DNA from: Apophysomyces variabilis
Taxonomy: Eukaryota; Mucoromycota; Mucoromycetes; Mucorales; Mucoraceae
Assembly: GCA_002749535.1 (NCBI GenBank)
Contig: MZZL01000380.1
Coordinates: 913,041 to 977,040 of the forward strand
DNA: 64,000 nt
Direction of reading: 5' to 3'
The notes under the pieces: model-generated
What the model was told of the DNA's origin: nothing
Database searches by the model: none
Seen by the model: the letters and a program-made list of their open reading frames with translations, nothing else
In this document: in pieces, positions 33,792 to 46,800 of the stretch
Layout of the letters: the number at the start of each line of letters is the position of its first letter
Position numbering within the stretch: the stretch's first letter is position 1
Program-made: the position numbers and the translations under genes

Positions 33792-34979
33792 CTCAAGTAA
33801 ACATAGAACTCGTCTCAAAAAGCTTTAGACACATGTAATAAAAATGTATACTCGTCTTGATACATCACAAATTTCTAAAAAACGCATTCCTCTGAATTGC
33901 TCAGGTGAATTCGTCTAATAAAATGATCCAAAATCACAAATCTGATTGGTCTAAAACAATACCAAATCGTCTCCATTTCAAGCTAAAAAGCTGTACACAA
34001 GGGTCTTGGGGAGTTGCATTTTTCAATACACGCATATAGTCCTAACGTTACACAAAATGTTTTAAACAATGATAAGAATAATCGAACTGGCAACGCAGGC
34101 ATGCCCTACGAACCGGATGGCACGCTTGATCCATAACAGCAATAGTTGTCATCCCAACCAAAATATCTCCCCAAGCCAATCTGATAAGATACGATACACA
34201 AGAGAGTGTGTCTACTGAGTTACTGACATGATACCACGTGTTTTGTTTTTCACCACAGAAACGGTAAAAAATAAGGTTGAGGTGAGCAACCAAGGGGTCG
34301 TGTTTTACATTTAATGCTACGGAAGAAGTAGAACAATAGAGAACCAGATACTTGGTACGAAGCGACTGTTTTCAGCGGTACGTATGACAGTGTAACCAGA
34401 AGTTGCATTCTCCTGGGAACAATAACTTGAAACATACAATAGAAGGGAAAATAGGCAAGACGGTTTGCCATAGAAGGGATAGATACAAGATAGACGTTGC
34501 TTTATCCTAGAAGCAAAATATCTGGGCACCAGCTAACCTTCGTACAGATGTACATAGAGAAGCTAAAGTCTAACGAGTCCGAAACCAGTTGCTTACTAGA
34601 CTAAATGAACCAAGAGCGTAATAAGAAGAAGAGGAAAAAGAAAGAGAGAATAAGTCCATCATGAACAATGGGGAATATATCATCAAACGATAGGTGAATT
34701 GGTATGGTCCGGGATATTTCAGATCGTGGTTTCTGTTCCTAGAAGTGGAGTATCATGACGACTATGCTTACTCCGTTCGACAGCAAGTTGATCGATCGGA
34801 GCGAAAGATGTGGGGAAAAAGCCACCAAGCTTCAGATCGGTTGGCACGTAGTTGTATCGCTCTCGCTATCGCAACGCTTGGGTTTCAAAGAAGACAGGGG
34901 ATAGCTGTCATTTCCATTACAGCCTTCATTCAGTGTTCTTTTCACTACTCTTTCTTACAATCGCTAAAAACCATGAAGG
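33792..34979. other. Intergenic and promoter of DNA methyltransferase
   Basis: About 1.2 kb without a recognisable gene. A 105-codon open frame at 34694-35011 overlaps the methyltransferase start in another frame and has no motif. Confidence 0.45.
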
Positions 34980-35011
34980 ATGATGAACCGACTCGAGATC
35001 AGCAATCCTGA
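34973..35011 (+). promoter_or_regulatory. Overlapping upstream ORF at methyltransferase start
   Basis: ATG at 34973 opens a 12-codon frame ending TGA at 35009-35011. It begins 7 bases before, and runs across, the main ATG at 34980 in a different frame. If the mRNA starts upstream, ribosomes must bypass it by leaky scanning, which would damp expression. Confidence 0.45.
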
Positions 35012-38000
35012 TGATCAGTCATCCTGTCCTCCTTATGAGCAATACTCAATACTTGACTGTCTCACAGTCAACACCGATGACAGCATGATTCCAGAGATGC
35101 TGGAAAAAAGTGCTGCGGATAGTTCCTTAGGAGAGTGCCTCACGTTGCTGCACGGGCCAGAAGCACCTGCATCTCCCGTGCCCAATGCAGAGGGGAATAA
35201 ACGCAAATGGTTAGATGTGGTTCTTGATCATCCCCGCGATTGTGACCTCAAAAACGCGACACAGAGCAGCAAACAATTACGCGGCCCTATTGATTTGGAA
35301 CCACTGTCTATGTTGGACAAACCTTCTCTGTCGTCAGGATATTATGCATTGTCCATTGCTGATGAGAAGAAACTTTATGTCAAGGATGTGTCGATGAAGG
35401 ATACATCTAATACCGTGACAACTATAGATATAACAGAAGACGATGTTAAAGCCGTTGTGAATATTCTTGGGACAGTACTTCAACAAGTAAAGGAGGATGT
35501 CCGACGCGATATGATGAGCAAAATTGGTGATAATGGTACGTAATAGATAAGAAAGAAAAGGACTACGACATGAGGGAAGAGAAAGGGAACAAATTGGAGA
35601 AAGAGAAAGAGAAAGAGAAGGAAAAAATGGAAAAATAGGAGAAAGAAGAAAGAAAAAGGGGAGTGATAGATGAGATGAGATCATCGTACTGTGTATTGGT
35701 TTTACGGGATATCCGAAAAAAGAAAATAAGAATGTTAGATTGAAATCAAAGCTCCATTATCTTTCATGTAGGCTCAACTTATGTTCCTTCTGCTGCTATT
35801 CAGTTCCTGTTACGCTTGAATCATACCGAAACAAACAATGATATCGATAGCCCAAGAGCTAACGCACTGGCGACGGAGCTTTACTGCTTGATGACAGGCT
35901 TCATGACGGTGTACCTGGTGTTCATCGAAATTTTATTGCAGGAGCTCTTGCCTGGAAGCTCACTGGAAGCATATATGGAATGTTTCGCAGAAGATAACGT
36001 ATTCAGGCTTCCCGACGACATCTTTCTTTGGCATCACCTTCACAGTCGCAGACAGACGACTATCTTGGATGATCTTCGCCAACGACTCAAGGTTTCCGGT
36101 ATTCGCTTTCGGTCACTTCAGCTCGTAGACAGCATTTTCTCACGGTTTTACACGACTCATTTTTTGGAAGCGGCAGCACAAAAGCATCGGAAAGATCATG
36201 GTCAATTTTATACGCCTCAAAGTGTGGTCAGATTCATGTGGAACCGTTGCCTGAGCCCTAAGGATCGTAAAGGAGGTCATGTGCCTCGGGTGTTTGATCC
36301 GTGCATGGGTATAGGATCTTTTCTATGTGAATTTTTGACAGGCTTGATTGACACTAGTTTGCGGACGGCATCCGTATGTAACAGTGCCGAACGACTAGAA
36401 CAGTTACTACATGATATTGCTGAGAATGTGTGGGGCGTGGAAATCGATCCATTTGCTTATCACTTGGGAAAGCTGAATTTTATGGTCCATTTATTCCCCC
36501 TTTATCGCCGTTTAGTGGACCTGAACCGCAATCAAATACCACGGATCGGTCGATTACGGTTGTTTTGTAACGATACGCTCAAGTTGACAGAGCAATACGG
36601 AGCTTCTCTAACAAACGTGATATCTGCATGGGAACGGGATCAACTACGTCAGTTACGAAATGCCACTGTCAAGTTTGACTATATCGTCACTAACCCGCCT
36701 TATATGATTCGTAAAACGGGGTTTATCACCGTTCCCGACCCGGCTTTGTACGACGACCACGTATTAGGGGGTAAAGGGACACAAGCATATATGTACTTTA
36801 TGTGGATTGCTCTGCAACGATGCAATGAGAATGGTGGACAGGTTTGTCTGATCACACCTAGTCAATGGATGGTCTTGGAGTTCGCCGAGCATTTGAGGTA
36901 AAACAAAGAAAATGATATGTTCTTGGTCAATGTTTATCTCATTACTGTAAACAAATGGAAAAGGTCATGGATTTGGCAACATTGCGAGATTACGGAAATA
37001 TTCCAGTTTGAACCATACAAAGTTTGGCCGAAAGTTCAAACGGATTCGTTAATATTCTGCCTGAGGATGAGATCATCGTCAAATCAGATAACGGAAACCA
37101 AGTTTTTACGCCATTTATCACGAAAGATGACTCTAGAAGACATCCTTCGTTCCTATGCTGCCTTTGACGAACGGAATCCAGACCCATTGATTACGTATAA
37201 GATCACCCCAACAAACGCTACGTATATCCACAAGTCAAATCACGCCTCTTTCTCCTTCTTGTCGCCCACATCTTCCGTTTCCGATCGTTTAGTCAGCCTA
37301 ACCAGTCATCTTCCTAAGCTTTGCGATGGTGAGCTGCGTACTTGCGATACGGTGTCACCCGAAGCTCCACTCGTCTGGCATCGAGGCCCAAACACACATC
37401 CTGTCTATGCCCTGGTTGTCCGTACACGTTGGGCATTGGATACGTTTGGTAAAGATACATGCGAGCGCTGGCTACGACCCGTCTTTTACTGGAGTGGAAA
37501 GTCTTCAGCGACCGGTGCAGATCAAACGAGTAGCAAAGAGGCGTTGTTTTGGCATAATCGCGATGCCCTCCGGTTGAGCAAGGAAAATTCACCAGCCGAA
37601 GCTTATGTTCCATTTGGTCGTGTGGACGAACATGATGGCAAGACTAGTTTTTATTCGATGATCTTAGTGGACAAAGAAGGTGCAGCACGTTTAATGGATG
37701 AGCACAAAGAATATGGCGATACTGCACGGGACGCTGCGCTTCACCGTTATTTGTCCGAAGCAAGATCATTACTGCAGCCCAACAAGACGGATCGTCAGCT
37801 GGCCTGGTGCCATTTCAACAAGTGTGGTATAGAGATCCCGGTAAAGATAGTCCATCCCATCAACTTTGGCTATTTCACTCGAACACAGCCTCGGCAAAGA
37901 TTCTTTATTGACCGTGAGCAACAATGTCTAACTAATCAATGCATGTATTTTACGATCAAGCCCGAATGCAACCTGTCGGCTGAATATTTTTGTGGCATCC

Positions 38001-38605
38001 TGAATTCTAGCACACTCCAATTCTTTATCCGAGATAATTGTTATTATGACCAGCAAGGTCGAACCCGGTTCTTTGGGAAACACATGGCCAGAATACCGTT
38101 TTCTCCGCCGAAAGCAATCCATGCAGCGGCTATGACAAGCTGCGTTCAACATTTGATTGCAACCAGGGAATGGATTTACGGCATAATACGGTTGGCTGGT
38201 CTGAGGACAACCATGGAGAAGGTCCGCCGATGTGATTGGGATATACGTGAAGCGGACAAAGTGTTAATGTCACCGTACAATGGTACAGATTGGAGACAAC
38301 GTGTGCGGTTAGGCAAGACTCACTGGATCGATCGCCAAATGCACGAAGATACCACGCGATCGGCGCGTGTGAGTATGGCAGAAGACTTGACACGGCTGCT
38401 CAAAATAGCCTCTTTATTTCAGTACTGTATAGACCATATGGCGTATGCGATTTATAATATTCCTGTTGACTTGCAGCAGGGGCTCGAGCAGGAACTTGGG
38501 CTGGCTCTGACAGAGGCGTGGCAAGAGACTGTGCATGCGCAGACCATGCCCGTGGAGCGATGGTGGCCAGATGCACTTGAACTGGCCAGATCTATCGTAG
38601 GATAA
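34980..38605 (+). CDS. Gamma-class N6-adenine DNA methyltransferase, R-M type
   Basis: Three exons, 34980-35535, 35772-36897 and 36964-38605, give 1107 residues. Residues 1-190 are acidic, low-complexity and unrecognised. Residues about 200-325 are helical, like the N-terminal part of bacterial HsdM/Eco57I enzymes. Motif X is HGQFYTP (328-334), motif I FDPCMGIGSFL (360-370), a following acidic strand VWGVEIDPFAYHLGKLNF, and catalytic motif IV DYIVTNPPY (NPPY at 493-496). Further on come GGQVCLITPSQWM, ITEIFQFEPYKVWPKVQTDS and a C-terminal TaqI-like target-recognition region with YFCGILNSSTLQFFI. The X-I-IV-TRD order defines gamma-class amino-methyltransferases, and NPPY predicts N6-adenine. 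This is not the MT-A70 type known for fungal 6mA. No PD-(D/E)XK nuclease motif is evident. Two genuine introns show it is a resident eukaryotic gene; bacterial origin is inferred. Confidence 0.85.
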
Positions 38606-38714
38606 CCTGTAAACGAAATAATTGTATATGTGTATTTATACAAAATACATGCAATCTTATAATGTAATATGGTCTTGGCAAAACGATGCTTCCTATCTTT
38701 CTCTCTCTCCCTCT

Positions 38715-39953
38715 TTAAGCATAGGCTGGCGGTTGGGAACGTATTTCACTTTCAGAACGTGTTGTAGTAGTTAGTTCAAACAACGGAGTGTCCTGTTCAT
38801 GTCCATCGTACGCTGGTGGTGGGGCCAATGTTCCTGTTTTTGGTCCAAACGCTCCATGACGTGCGTTAGCTAAAAGGAAGCGAGAGTCATCGTTAATACA
38901 CAATGGCTCTCTATCTTATTGTTATTTTGTCATAATTACCTTGTCTATACAAGTATTCTTCAACACAAAGGATAGTTAGTGGAATAAAAATGAAAAGTGT
39001 ATCTAATGAGGGGGAAGGAGTGGGAAAAATAGTAGTTTACCTTGGTGACCAAAATTGACATACAGCTGACAGGGTCCAGTGGCACCAACAGCGGGGTACA
39101 TTGGGAATCTAAAACCGTCAGATGCTCTTCCAAATTCCTTATCATTTCTTTTTCAATAAGCTTGTAATCGCTACAAAGAGGGCCTGTACCTTGCCATTGC
39201 ATGTAAAGTAGACTACGTTTAAGCGAGGAATGTAACACACCCCAACCACATCGCCTTGTTTGAAAGGGGGCCCATAGGCTGAGCCAACAAACGGGTCACT
39301 GACATAAACTGCGCCATTGTGTGAATGATAAGCAATCGAATGCCGATGCCATCCCGGTAGTCTCCACGTCGGATAGGGTTTCGTAGCTAATCCGATGGCA
39401 AGGCGAACTTCGTCTTGCATTTCCAACACCTTAACTTCCCAGTACACACACTCCTGAGCCACCGGTATCGGTAGATTGGTCAGTGCACAGCCTTTTCCGG
39501 TGGCGAACATCAACGTTGTACGATCTATCACCGCAACATTCGAATCTTCCTCCTCATCGCCAGCATATTCATTCTCCATAAACTTCCACGCCGCCACTCC
39601 ACGTTCTGCAATTAACAAAGGATCGCTGGGCCAACGGTCTCCCGTGTTTGGCGGGTGTTTGTTTTGCCATGCTTTGATGATCAAAGAGTACACAATACAG
39701 AAGTTAACCAAACAAGTTTGGGACAAGCAAAGTACTTACATGACACACGACGACATTCTTCTAGGGTCTCATTATCGGCTTGTTCTGAAAGAATGGCGCC
39801 CAAAGGTTGTCTTTCTTCAAGTGCTTGGCTTGTTCCGGATGATGTTCGACCGGTTTGCCACTGAAAGACGCGGACACTGAGACAGCAGATAACGATGACT
39901 AAGGCAATAATACATATAATGATGACAACGTAAAAGCCTGCAGGAGTATACAT
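38715..39953 (-). CDS. SSH4: SPRY-domain Rsp5 adaptor, SSH4/EAR1-like
   Basis: Five exons, 39953-39740, 39671-39190, 39137-39041, 38957-38940 and 38869-38715, give 321 residues. Residues about 6-28 are a single membrane anchor (GFYVVIIICIIALVIVICCL). A SPRY/B30.2 domain fills about 110-265 (YWEVKVLEMQDEVRLAIGLA, GWHRHSIAYHSHNGAVY, QGDVVGVCYIP, FRFPMYPAVGATGPCQLYV). The tail carries two PPxY motifs (PPAYDG and QPPAYA), the docking site for the WW domains of the ubiquitin ligase Rsp5. Yeast Ssh4 and Ear1 share this plan and direct membrane-protein cargo into multivesicular bodies. Exon 4 is only 18 nt. The third-exon acceptor at 39138 was chosen because it restores EFGRASDGFRFPMYP. It converges with the methyltransferase (109-bp gap). 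Confidence 0.88.
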
Positions 39954-42457
39954 TAAAACAGAAAAAAAAAGGTTTCGTAGCTTAGAAGAACAAAAGCAAG
40001 AAATACACCGTACGGGTGCCGCAAAAGCAAGAATGGGAAAAAAGGGCGAAAAGCTTAATATCATCAGCCATTTGTACTACTTTCGTCATTCAACCAAATT
40101 TACGCATTGTTCGGGAAAAGATTTACTATTCTCGGCACATAGCGCATATACAAGATAGTCTTTCTTCAAAGCAAGAAGCGCAGATTTACACAGCAACTGT
40201 AGCCATAGATATCAGCCATGCAATCTCAGAAGAATAACTTACGAAACTGACAGAGTTAAGGCAATTCAGTATAAAAAGGAGCGCCTATAGCTACAATATC
40301 TATGATTCTTCAGACAGGTACATACATCCTTACGAAGTTGCTCTTCTCAGAAACTGCAAAAAGCTTGGTGACAAGCAATAAGGGGTATATTCAGATCCCT
40401 TCCAAATTTGCTTGAATGATTTTCCGAGGTCAGTTTTAGTGATCATATGGTCCGAGTCAACCAGGGAAATAAGAATTCTAACCGCTCGGTTTTTGCCTAG
40501 TACGCGGTGAAGATGAAGTGTAAAACAAACTCCACCATACGTATGTACGTTCCATTGAATAGTTACAGCAGCCATTTCTTTCATGCTCACTCCTCCTATT
40601 CCCGATAGCGTCATACTGACCCCAACAATTCCCACAAATGGATAGGTTAGATTTGTGTGGGTATCAGATCCACGGAGTAAGTGGACCCACGACCGCAACC
40701 AAGTCATCCGAGATAAAATGGAGGTTACTTATCGGAAACATAAATCATGTATTCGATTAAGCGCACCGACGCATTTGGCGAAAGATGCTCTAAAGAAGAA
40801 ATAGAAGGGTGCCAGCTGATAAACTGGAATTGCTCAGCTAGGATGCATTTGCTGAGCACAGTGGTAATCCTAGCTCAACAACTTGAAACAGGTCCAAGAT
40901 TAAAAAAAAAAAAGGAAAGACGTATAATGGAGCGATGTCTTTGTACGTGTATGTAGAATGACTGCATGTTCTAAACGTACCGTCATAGAGAAAGCGTCCG
41001 CTTAGTTTTCACAGTATCATTAACGGTTTCCTTCCTTTCAGTCACAACCTTTCAGTAAAAGGGGGCATCCACAGGGTGCTGAAGAGGCAACAGAGAAAAA
41101 AAGAAAAAGATTATTAATCTTCATATCTTGTGGTAGGCCATACATGATTGGTGCTAATTACTTTGGTCAACTTAGCAACTCTCATAAATCTGCGTACATT
41201 GTTTGATTGAATAGGAATGCTCGCGGAGAGTAAACCACGGAAAGTATGTTTCCGTCCTAACAGAGATCCGTCAAGCTCGACAAAAGCTTGCGTTTGGATC
41301 AAGTGATGAAAGAAAAAGCCATGGTACAGCGGGTATATGTGTTTTAGGCTGTCTACGTGATAAATGAATTAAACATTACACAAAATAGTTTTTGCGTTAC
41401 AATGTATATGCAGTGACCAGGAAAAGATGGGATAAACAACTCTCGTTGTTTAATGAAATATCATATGATGGAATGGAGAAGCTTTGATTTCACTTTTTGT
41501 AAGGAGTCTGCTCTCAGGTGCCTTCCATGACGATGTTATTCCGTTGCTTTCGCTTTACAACGTCCCGTGCGTTCTTTCTGTGAAGTTGAATTATTTCCAT
41601 CACTGGCACTTCGAAGGCAAAAGCAGCTACATAACTATTCGTGTCTGCCGCTAAATTATGGTCAGGGTGTCCGAAACACTAGCTTCGATACTAATGTAAA
41701 CATGATATTAAGCCTGGCCATCCTGTTTTTGTTTTGCTTTATCTCTTCTCGGAAGAATAAACAAAGCTGGGATAAAATCAAGTTACAGTTTCTTTCTTCT
41801 TTTTTACGATCATGATAATGGAAACCTCAGGTTGCATTGAGTGACATTCTGATGACGTTTGTTTTTGGTTTTAGCAAACATGAATTGTTCATTATTTTGC
41901 ACTCGCAACTCTGCATTTAAAAACATGGTGTGTTTATATGGCAGTGAGAACTTTTCCTGTGCATATGGTGTTTGACTGAAAGGGTATCGGTTGCAGCGCC
42001 ACTGAATATCTCTTTTGCTCCGATAGCTGGACAGAAGATGGTTACACATGCAAAACCATGGATTCGTTTCCTTTAATGACCAAACATCAGGTATAGCAGG
42101 AGACAATACATTGTTCAGAAACAATACAAGAGAATGAAATGTTTCAGTCATTGACAGAATGACATGATGATTTGTTGTTATCTTTTTCAAAGGCAAAAGA
42201 AAAATCAAGAAATGCAAAACATTTGGTTTCTTAAATGGCAAAAATGGTTCAATCGAGTCAAACTCTTAAAGGCACGTACCAAAACAATGGTTACTTTCGT
42301 ACCACCATTGATTATTAAAAGGCAAGCCACAAGTTAGCGGGCAGGCAAAAATTTACATGGTTACAAAGCAAAGGGGGAATTTGTACAAGGTCTCGAATAT
42401 ATTACAATCTTTTGGCTAAAGTGACCTGCACTTTTTTTTCTGATGCATTTATTTCTT
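39954..42457. other. Gene-poor stretch with one uncertain ORF
   Basis: About 2.5 kb. Apart from the uncertain minus-strand frame at 40330-40707, and a short open frame at 41114-41302 that might be a second piece of the same gene or relic, nothing is recognised. Confidence 0.4.
40330..40707 (-). CDS. Uncertain ORF, 125 residues
   Basis: An ATG-initiated open frame (MTWLRSWVHLLRG start) with coding-like composition. It has alternating hydrophobic segments (FVGIVGVSMTLSGIGGVSM, then YGGVCFTLHLHRVLG) and a basic-acidic tail (KSFKQIWKGSEYTPYC). I recognise no family. It may be part of a longer split gene or a mobile-element remnant. Nothing in the immediate context supports a function. Confidence 0.3.
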   Translation of the reverse strand: MTWLRSWVHLLRGSDTHTNLTYPFVGIVGVSMTLSGIGGVSMKEMAAVTIQWNVHTYGGVCFTLHLHRVLGKNRAVRILISLVDSDHMITKTDLGKSFKQIWKGSEYTPYCLSPSFLQFLRRATS

Positions 42458-43887
42458 TTATCTACAGTGTCTTCTTCTGTCGAAAAAAGAAAATGAATCA
42501 TGGCCTGACAGAGCAAAACATTCGTGTGCTCGGTCGTATCGTTTCCCTATTGGCCCCAGAGGATGGGGATGATCGTGATGAATCTTTGTCGAGTTGACGA
42601 AAGGATGACTTTCAAGCAAAGCCAAATTAGATAAGGGTAGTTGAGGGTAAAGTCCATGGAGTTCCAGCTGTTTCTCCGACACGCAGCCAACGTCGATTTT
42701 ATAATGGCATAGAGGATCGTTACTTCGTGGCAAGATATCTAAATCCAATCCTATTGAGAAAGGCGAATACCACGTCCTGTTGGGTTGACTGTCAACATAA
42801 TGTTCAGAAAGACGAGGGGATTCCACCACGGTATATTCATCATCCGTTGTTGCGGGCGTTTCGGCTGTTTTGTCATCCTGTGTCAAATCAGACATCGTCT
42901 CGTCGAAACGTGCCCCTGCCGGTTCCTGTGCATGGTCCAAGCAGGGTGCTTCCGTCCACTTGCATAGATCAGTCTGTTTGTCGCTTTTCGTCTCTTCTTC
43001 ATGATCGTCATCGTCACAGACTGTATTTGTTGAGGTAAAGTTCCAATCGTTTTCAGCGGGATGTTCATTGTCGAGTTCCAAAAGTGGTTCTGGTTTTTCC
43101 TGGTTCTGTTCTTGGTCTTTGGCAGTCTCTACAGTGGAAGTTTTTGCGCTACTGACGCGTTGCTGAGTACGGTAACATTTACGTTGGACTTTCTTTTCTT
43201 TGGATTCTTTCTTTCTCCTTTTCTTGCTTTGTCCGATCTCCCGATGACTAGGTCCGCCGCTATCCACAAGTGATCGGCCGATTTCCGAGGCTTTTTTACC
43301 ACAGAAGGCCAAGCCTTCGCATGCCAGCAAGCCTGCTGTTCGACTTCTTTTCTGTAATTTGTCGAAAACACGTCTGTAGGGCATGTGAAGCTACACAAAT
43401 TGACAATTGTCAGATGATTTTCATTCTTTTTCGGGGACGGAAGGTTGGTTTGTTATTTTGTGCACGGATATATCGAGAAATAAAAACTTTTATCCTGATC
43501 CCCGCTCCGCCCCGGATTAAGTAAAAAAAGAAAGAAAATTCCCGCTCTTACTTTTTGAGAAGACACGAGTGCAAGCATCACGACGGCACAAGCCATCCAG
43601 GGCGATCGTTTGATTCGTGATAACCATCGCATACGTTTGACAGGTGCATGATAAGAGGTTAATGCTTCATCCCATGGATTTTGACGTGCATGAAATACAA
43701 TGGCAGCTGAGACTACTCTTGCAATGGATTGACTGGTAAGCAATTGAGAGTGAAAAGTCAATAGACACCAAGAACGAAGGTAAGTGTAGATTGAGGTAGT
43801 GAAAATGGCGATGAGGGAAATGAGGATTAGAACAACAGGCGAGAGTACGATCAGTGATATAATTCGTAAACCGCGAGAAGTGCGCAT
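42458..43887 (-). CDS. Membrane protein with acidic cytosolic tail, unknown
   Basis: Exons 43887-43552 and 43390-42458 with a 161-nt intron give 422 residues. Residues about 9-32 form a strong membrane segment (IISLIVLSPVVLILISLIAI), and a second hydrophobic stretch lies near 92-108 (WMACAVVMLALVSS). The rest is hydrophilic: a lysine-rich cluster (KKRRKKESKEKKVQRK), then a long acidic region rich in Asp, Glu and Thr, and a C-terminal part with YSPFSIGLDLDILP. I do not recognise the family. An endoplasmic-reticulum or organelle membrane protein facing the cytosol would fit. The last few residues could be altered by an unrecognised 3' intron. Confidence 0.6.
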
Positions 43888-46800
43888 TGAGAATAGAATA
43901 TATAGAGTAAGGTAAATGACACAGAGAGAGAGAGAGAGAGAGAGACAGAAAGAGAGAAAGATAGAGATATATAAGAAATGACTGGAAAGGGTTACAGCAA
44001 AAAAGAAGTAAAAAGAAAGGGGGAAAAAGTTAAAGCAAAAGGGAAGGGGATGAGGACAGAAAAAAAAAACGCACTAGGAGGGAAAGAAAAAAGAAAATCC
44101 GGATAAAAAAAGACGTAATTTTTTCTATGAACTCTATTTTCATTCTCCGTCATGGTCATGCCTTCATTAGGTCTCGCCTGCATGATCCATAAGAGAATAG
44201 AATAACAGATGCATAGATAAACAGCAAGTCTTACACAAAGCAAATTGCATTTCTTATGCAGTAAACAAATAGCATGAATAGCAAAGAGATGCCTAGTTGT
44301 ATTCCACCAGTGTCAGCAACAACCATAAATGAAAAAGAGCGCAGGACGAATGTCATTGCTTGGATTGAAAAATCTCAGACATATTTTCATTATTTTTCCT
44401 TACATGGAATTTGTCTTACATCGGTACCATCTCGTTAAACTCTGGCGCAGCAATCCTCTTTAGATAGGGACGAGACATTTGGGACACACCGTAAGGAGTA
44501 TATGCTAATTAAAAATAGGCTGAGAAAATGCAAGTCCACATCAGCTTGATAAGTTGGGTCAAGGTATACATAATTAAAAGTTTCGATTTCTTTTGTTTAT
44601 ACAGATAGGATAGGTATCAAAGTGGGTCACTGTCAAAGTTTTCACTTTTCCTTTCCCATGAATCATACGATATGGATCGATCATATAACTAAAGTTCTAT
44701 TGGCCCTTATCTTGACAAGAATACTGACAGCTTTCAGGCTTTTTTAATCTATGTGCTTTTCTTTTTGCGATATAGTCTATGGCTACACTGACAGGTTATG
44801 GATTGAAAAGTGATCATCATCTTTTTTATATTTTTTGATCTACTTACTTTGAGTATATCGTCGAACGTAGCTTAACTTCTTAAAGTGCACAAAATCCCTC
44901 ATGCATGCCTTACAGTTATGGTTACGCTACTCGTTATCAAGATAAGCCAGCCGCGCTTTCTACCCTTGCAATATCCCTCTTTTTTTTCCCGCCATCATCA
45001 ACTCAGATGCTTCCGCCTGCTATGATCACAGCTGTTTTTCTTTTTCCTTACTTCGACTTGAAGTATGTGCTCCTGCTCGTACAGACATAATGTCGTCTTG
45101 TGCATCCTGATCTTTTGCGTGTTTCCATCAAGGGTTTGCATTATATGCTTTGAATTTCGCCTTGCTGGCACTGCAAGGAATCGACGGATCGACCATGCAG
45201 CGGACTAGCATTGATCGGCTTCGGCCAAGAAAAAAGTATCAGAATGAATAAAATGACATGGAAAATTATCCAACAGCTTTCTGAATAGTGAACTAACATT
45301 ATCTACCATAATAAAGGAAAACGTTATCATGTTGACACCATTTTATAACAGCCATCTTGTTCCAACACCTCCGACAATAGACAAGAACTGTCATGAAAAT
45401 TTAATAAACCATTTATAGGTAACATAGTACAATGACATGCTCCTTGCCAGATCAAACTCTCTCAACGCCTAACTCTGAAGTCGCAGGTTAATAGTCTTCG
45501 CAATCATTTTACGTTTAGATTAAACGAAACGCTCCCACTTTTCAAGCCGAAAACTTTTATCATAGGAAACGCATTGCATCATCCAGCAGTAAAAAGAGAA
45601 AATGCGGATAATTGCAGTGTCATTACTGTGATCCTATGTTTCCACTGTAATAATTCATAGCTTTTATGCAATAGCAAGCTAAAATATGTACTTTAGGATT
45701 TGTTAAGTCGCGCTATACAAAAAGACGTTTTTGTTCGCTCAAAACTCGTAGCCAGTCAGTGCGAATGTCTCCTATTGCTAAGCTCGAAAATTATATCCTT
45801 CCTTGCTGAAATCTTTCAACAATTATGCAGACAAGAAATTGTGAACTTATATTTGTTTTTTGTTTTCGGATATTGTCCTTACAAGGAAAAATATAGAATA
45901 ATCGCCTTTATTTATCCTGCTCTTTATGTGGCCGTTCATTGCAGCGCAATTGGATGTAACCTACGCACAAAGAAGCAATTCTCGTATATACACTATCCTC
46001 ACAAAGAAAACAGGATTTCCGAGACGAGGGTGCGCTTATTGGCTGTAGTGCTAGCTGTGATCTTCATATGGTGGCCAGCAATGCCACACAGACACTAAAG
46101 CAGGGTCAACAAAAGGATAGGAATGGTCAGCGGCATGGCGTACACATCTTTACGCAGAAGCACACATTTGCGTAAGAACGCTATCACCGAGAAAGATTAA
46201 TAAGGAGGATCAACTGTTGGGCACGACATTGCTTGGTTGACCTATGGGACAACCAGAGAGCTACGGACGATGACGAACAGTTTTGTTCCTCGCTGATACT
46301 GACATAACGTAAGAGAATGGTTCAATTTTGTAGCAGATAAACTAGGAATTTACAACCCATAAAGGAGACCTGCTTATAATATCTATGTGCAACTTCATTA
46401 CATGCAGGAAAATATCTGTAGCGAATGTTGCCATCAGGAGTTACCGTTGCTAGTAACACCGCAGATTGTTCCCAAAACAAAGATAACACGACGTTAATGA
46501 TCGCATGCGAGTTTTGTGCATGTTCGAGAACTTAGTCTTAATGATCGTCTTGTTTTCTTTGCGACAGTCTGTTTTCTGAAGATCATAGAGCGATTGAACC
46601 GCGCTTTTGAACAGTTGATGCGGACTTTCCTAGAGATATCCACATCATGCCAATACGCAACAATACTGCCCATTGCTCGCATGTAAGAACAACAGGAGAC
46701 TACAGGGTCAAAAGAAGTTTTTGAAAGTCATGACAGAAATTCATTAAAGGTTGCTTGCAGAAACTGGGAATAAAAAATGGAGTGCTATGTTTTCCATGTC

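Noticed and set aside
34694..35011. 105-codon plus-strand frame upstream of the methyltransferase
   Set aside because: No motif, overlaps the methyltransferase start in another frame, and composition looks random.
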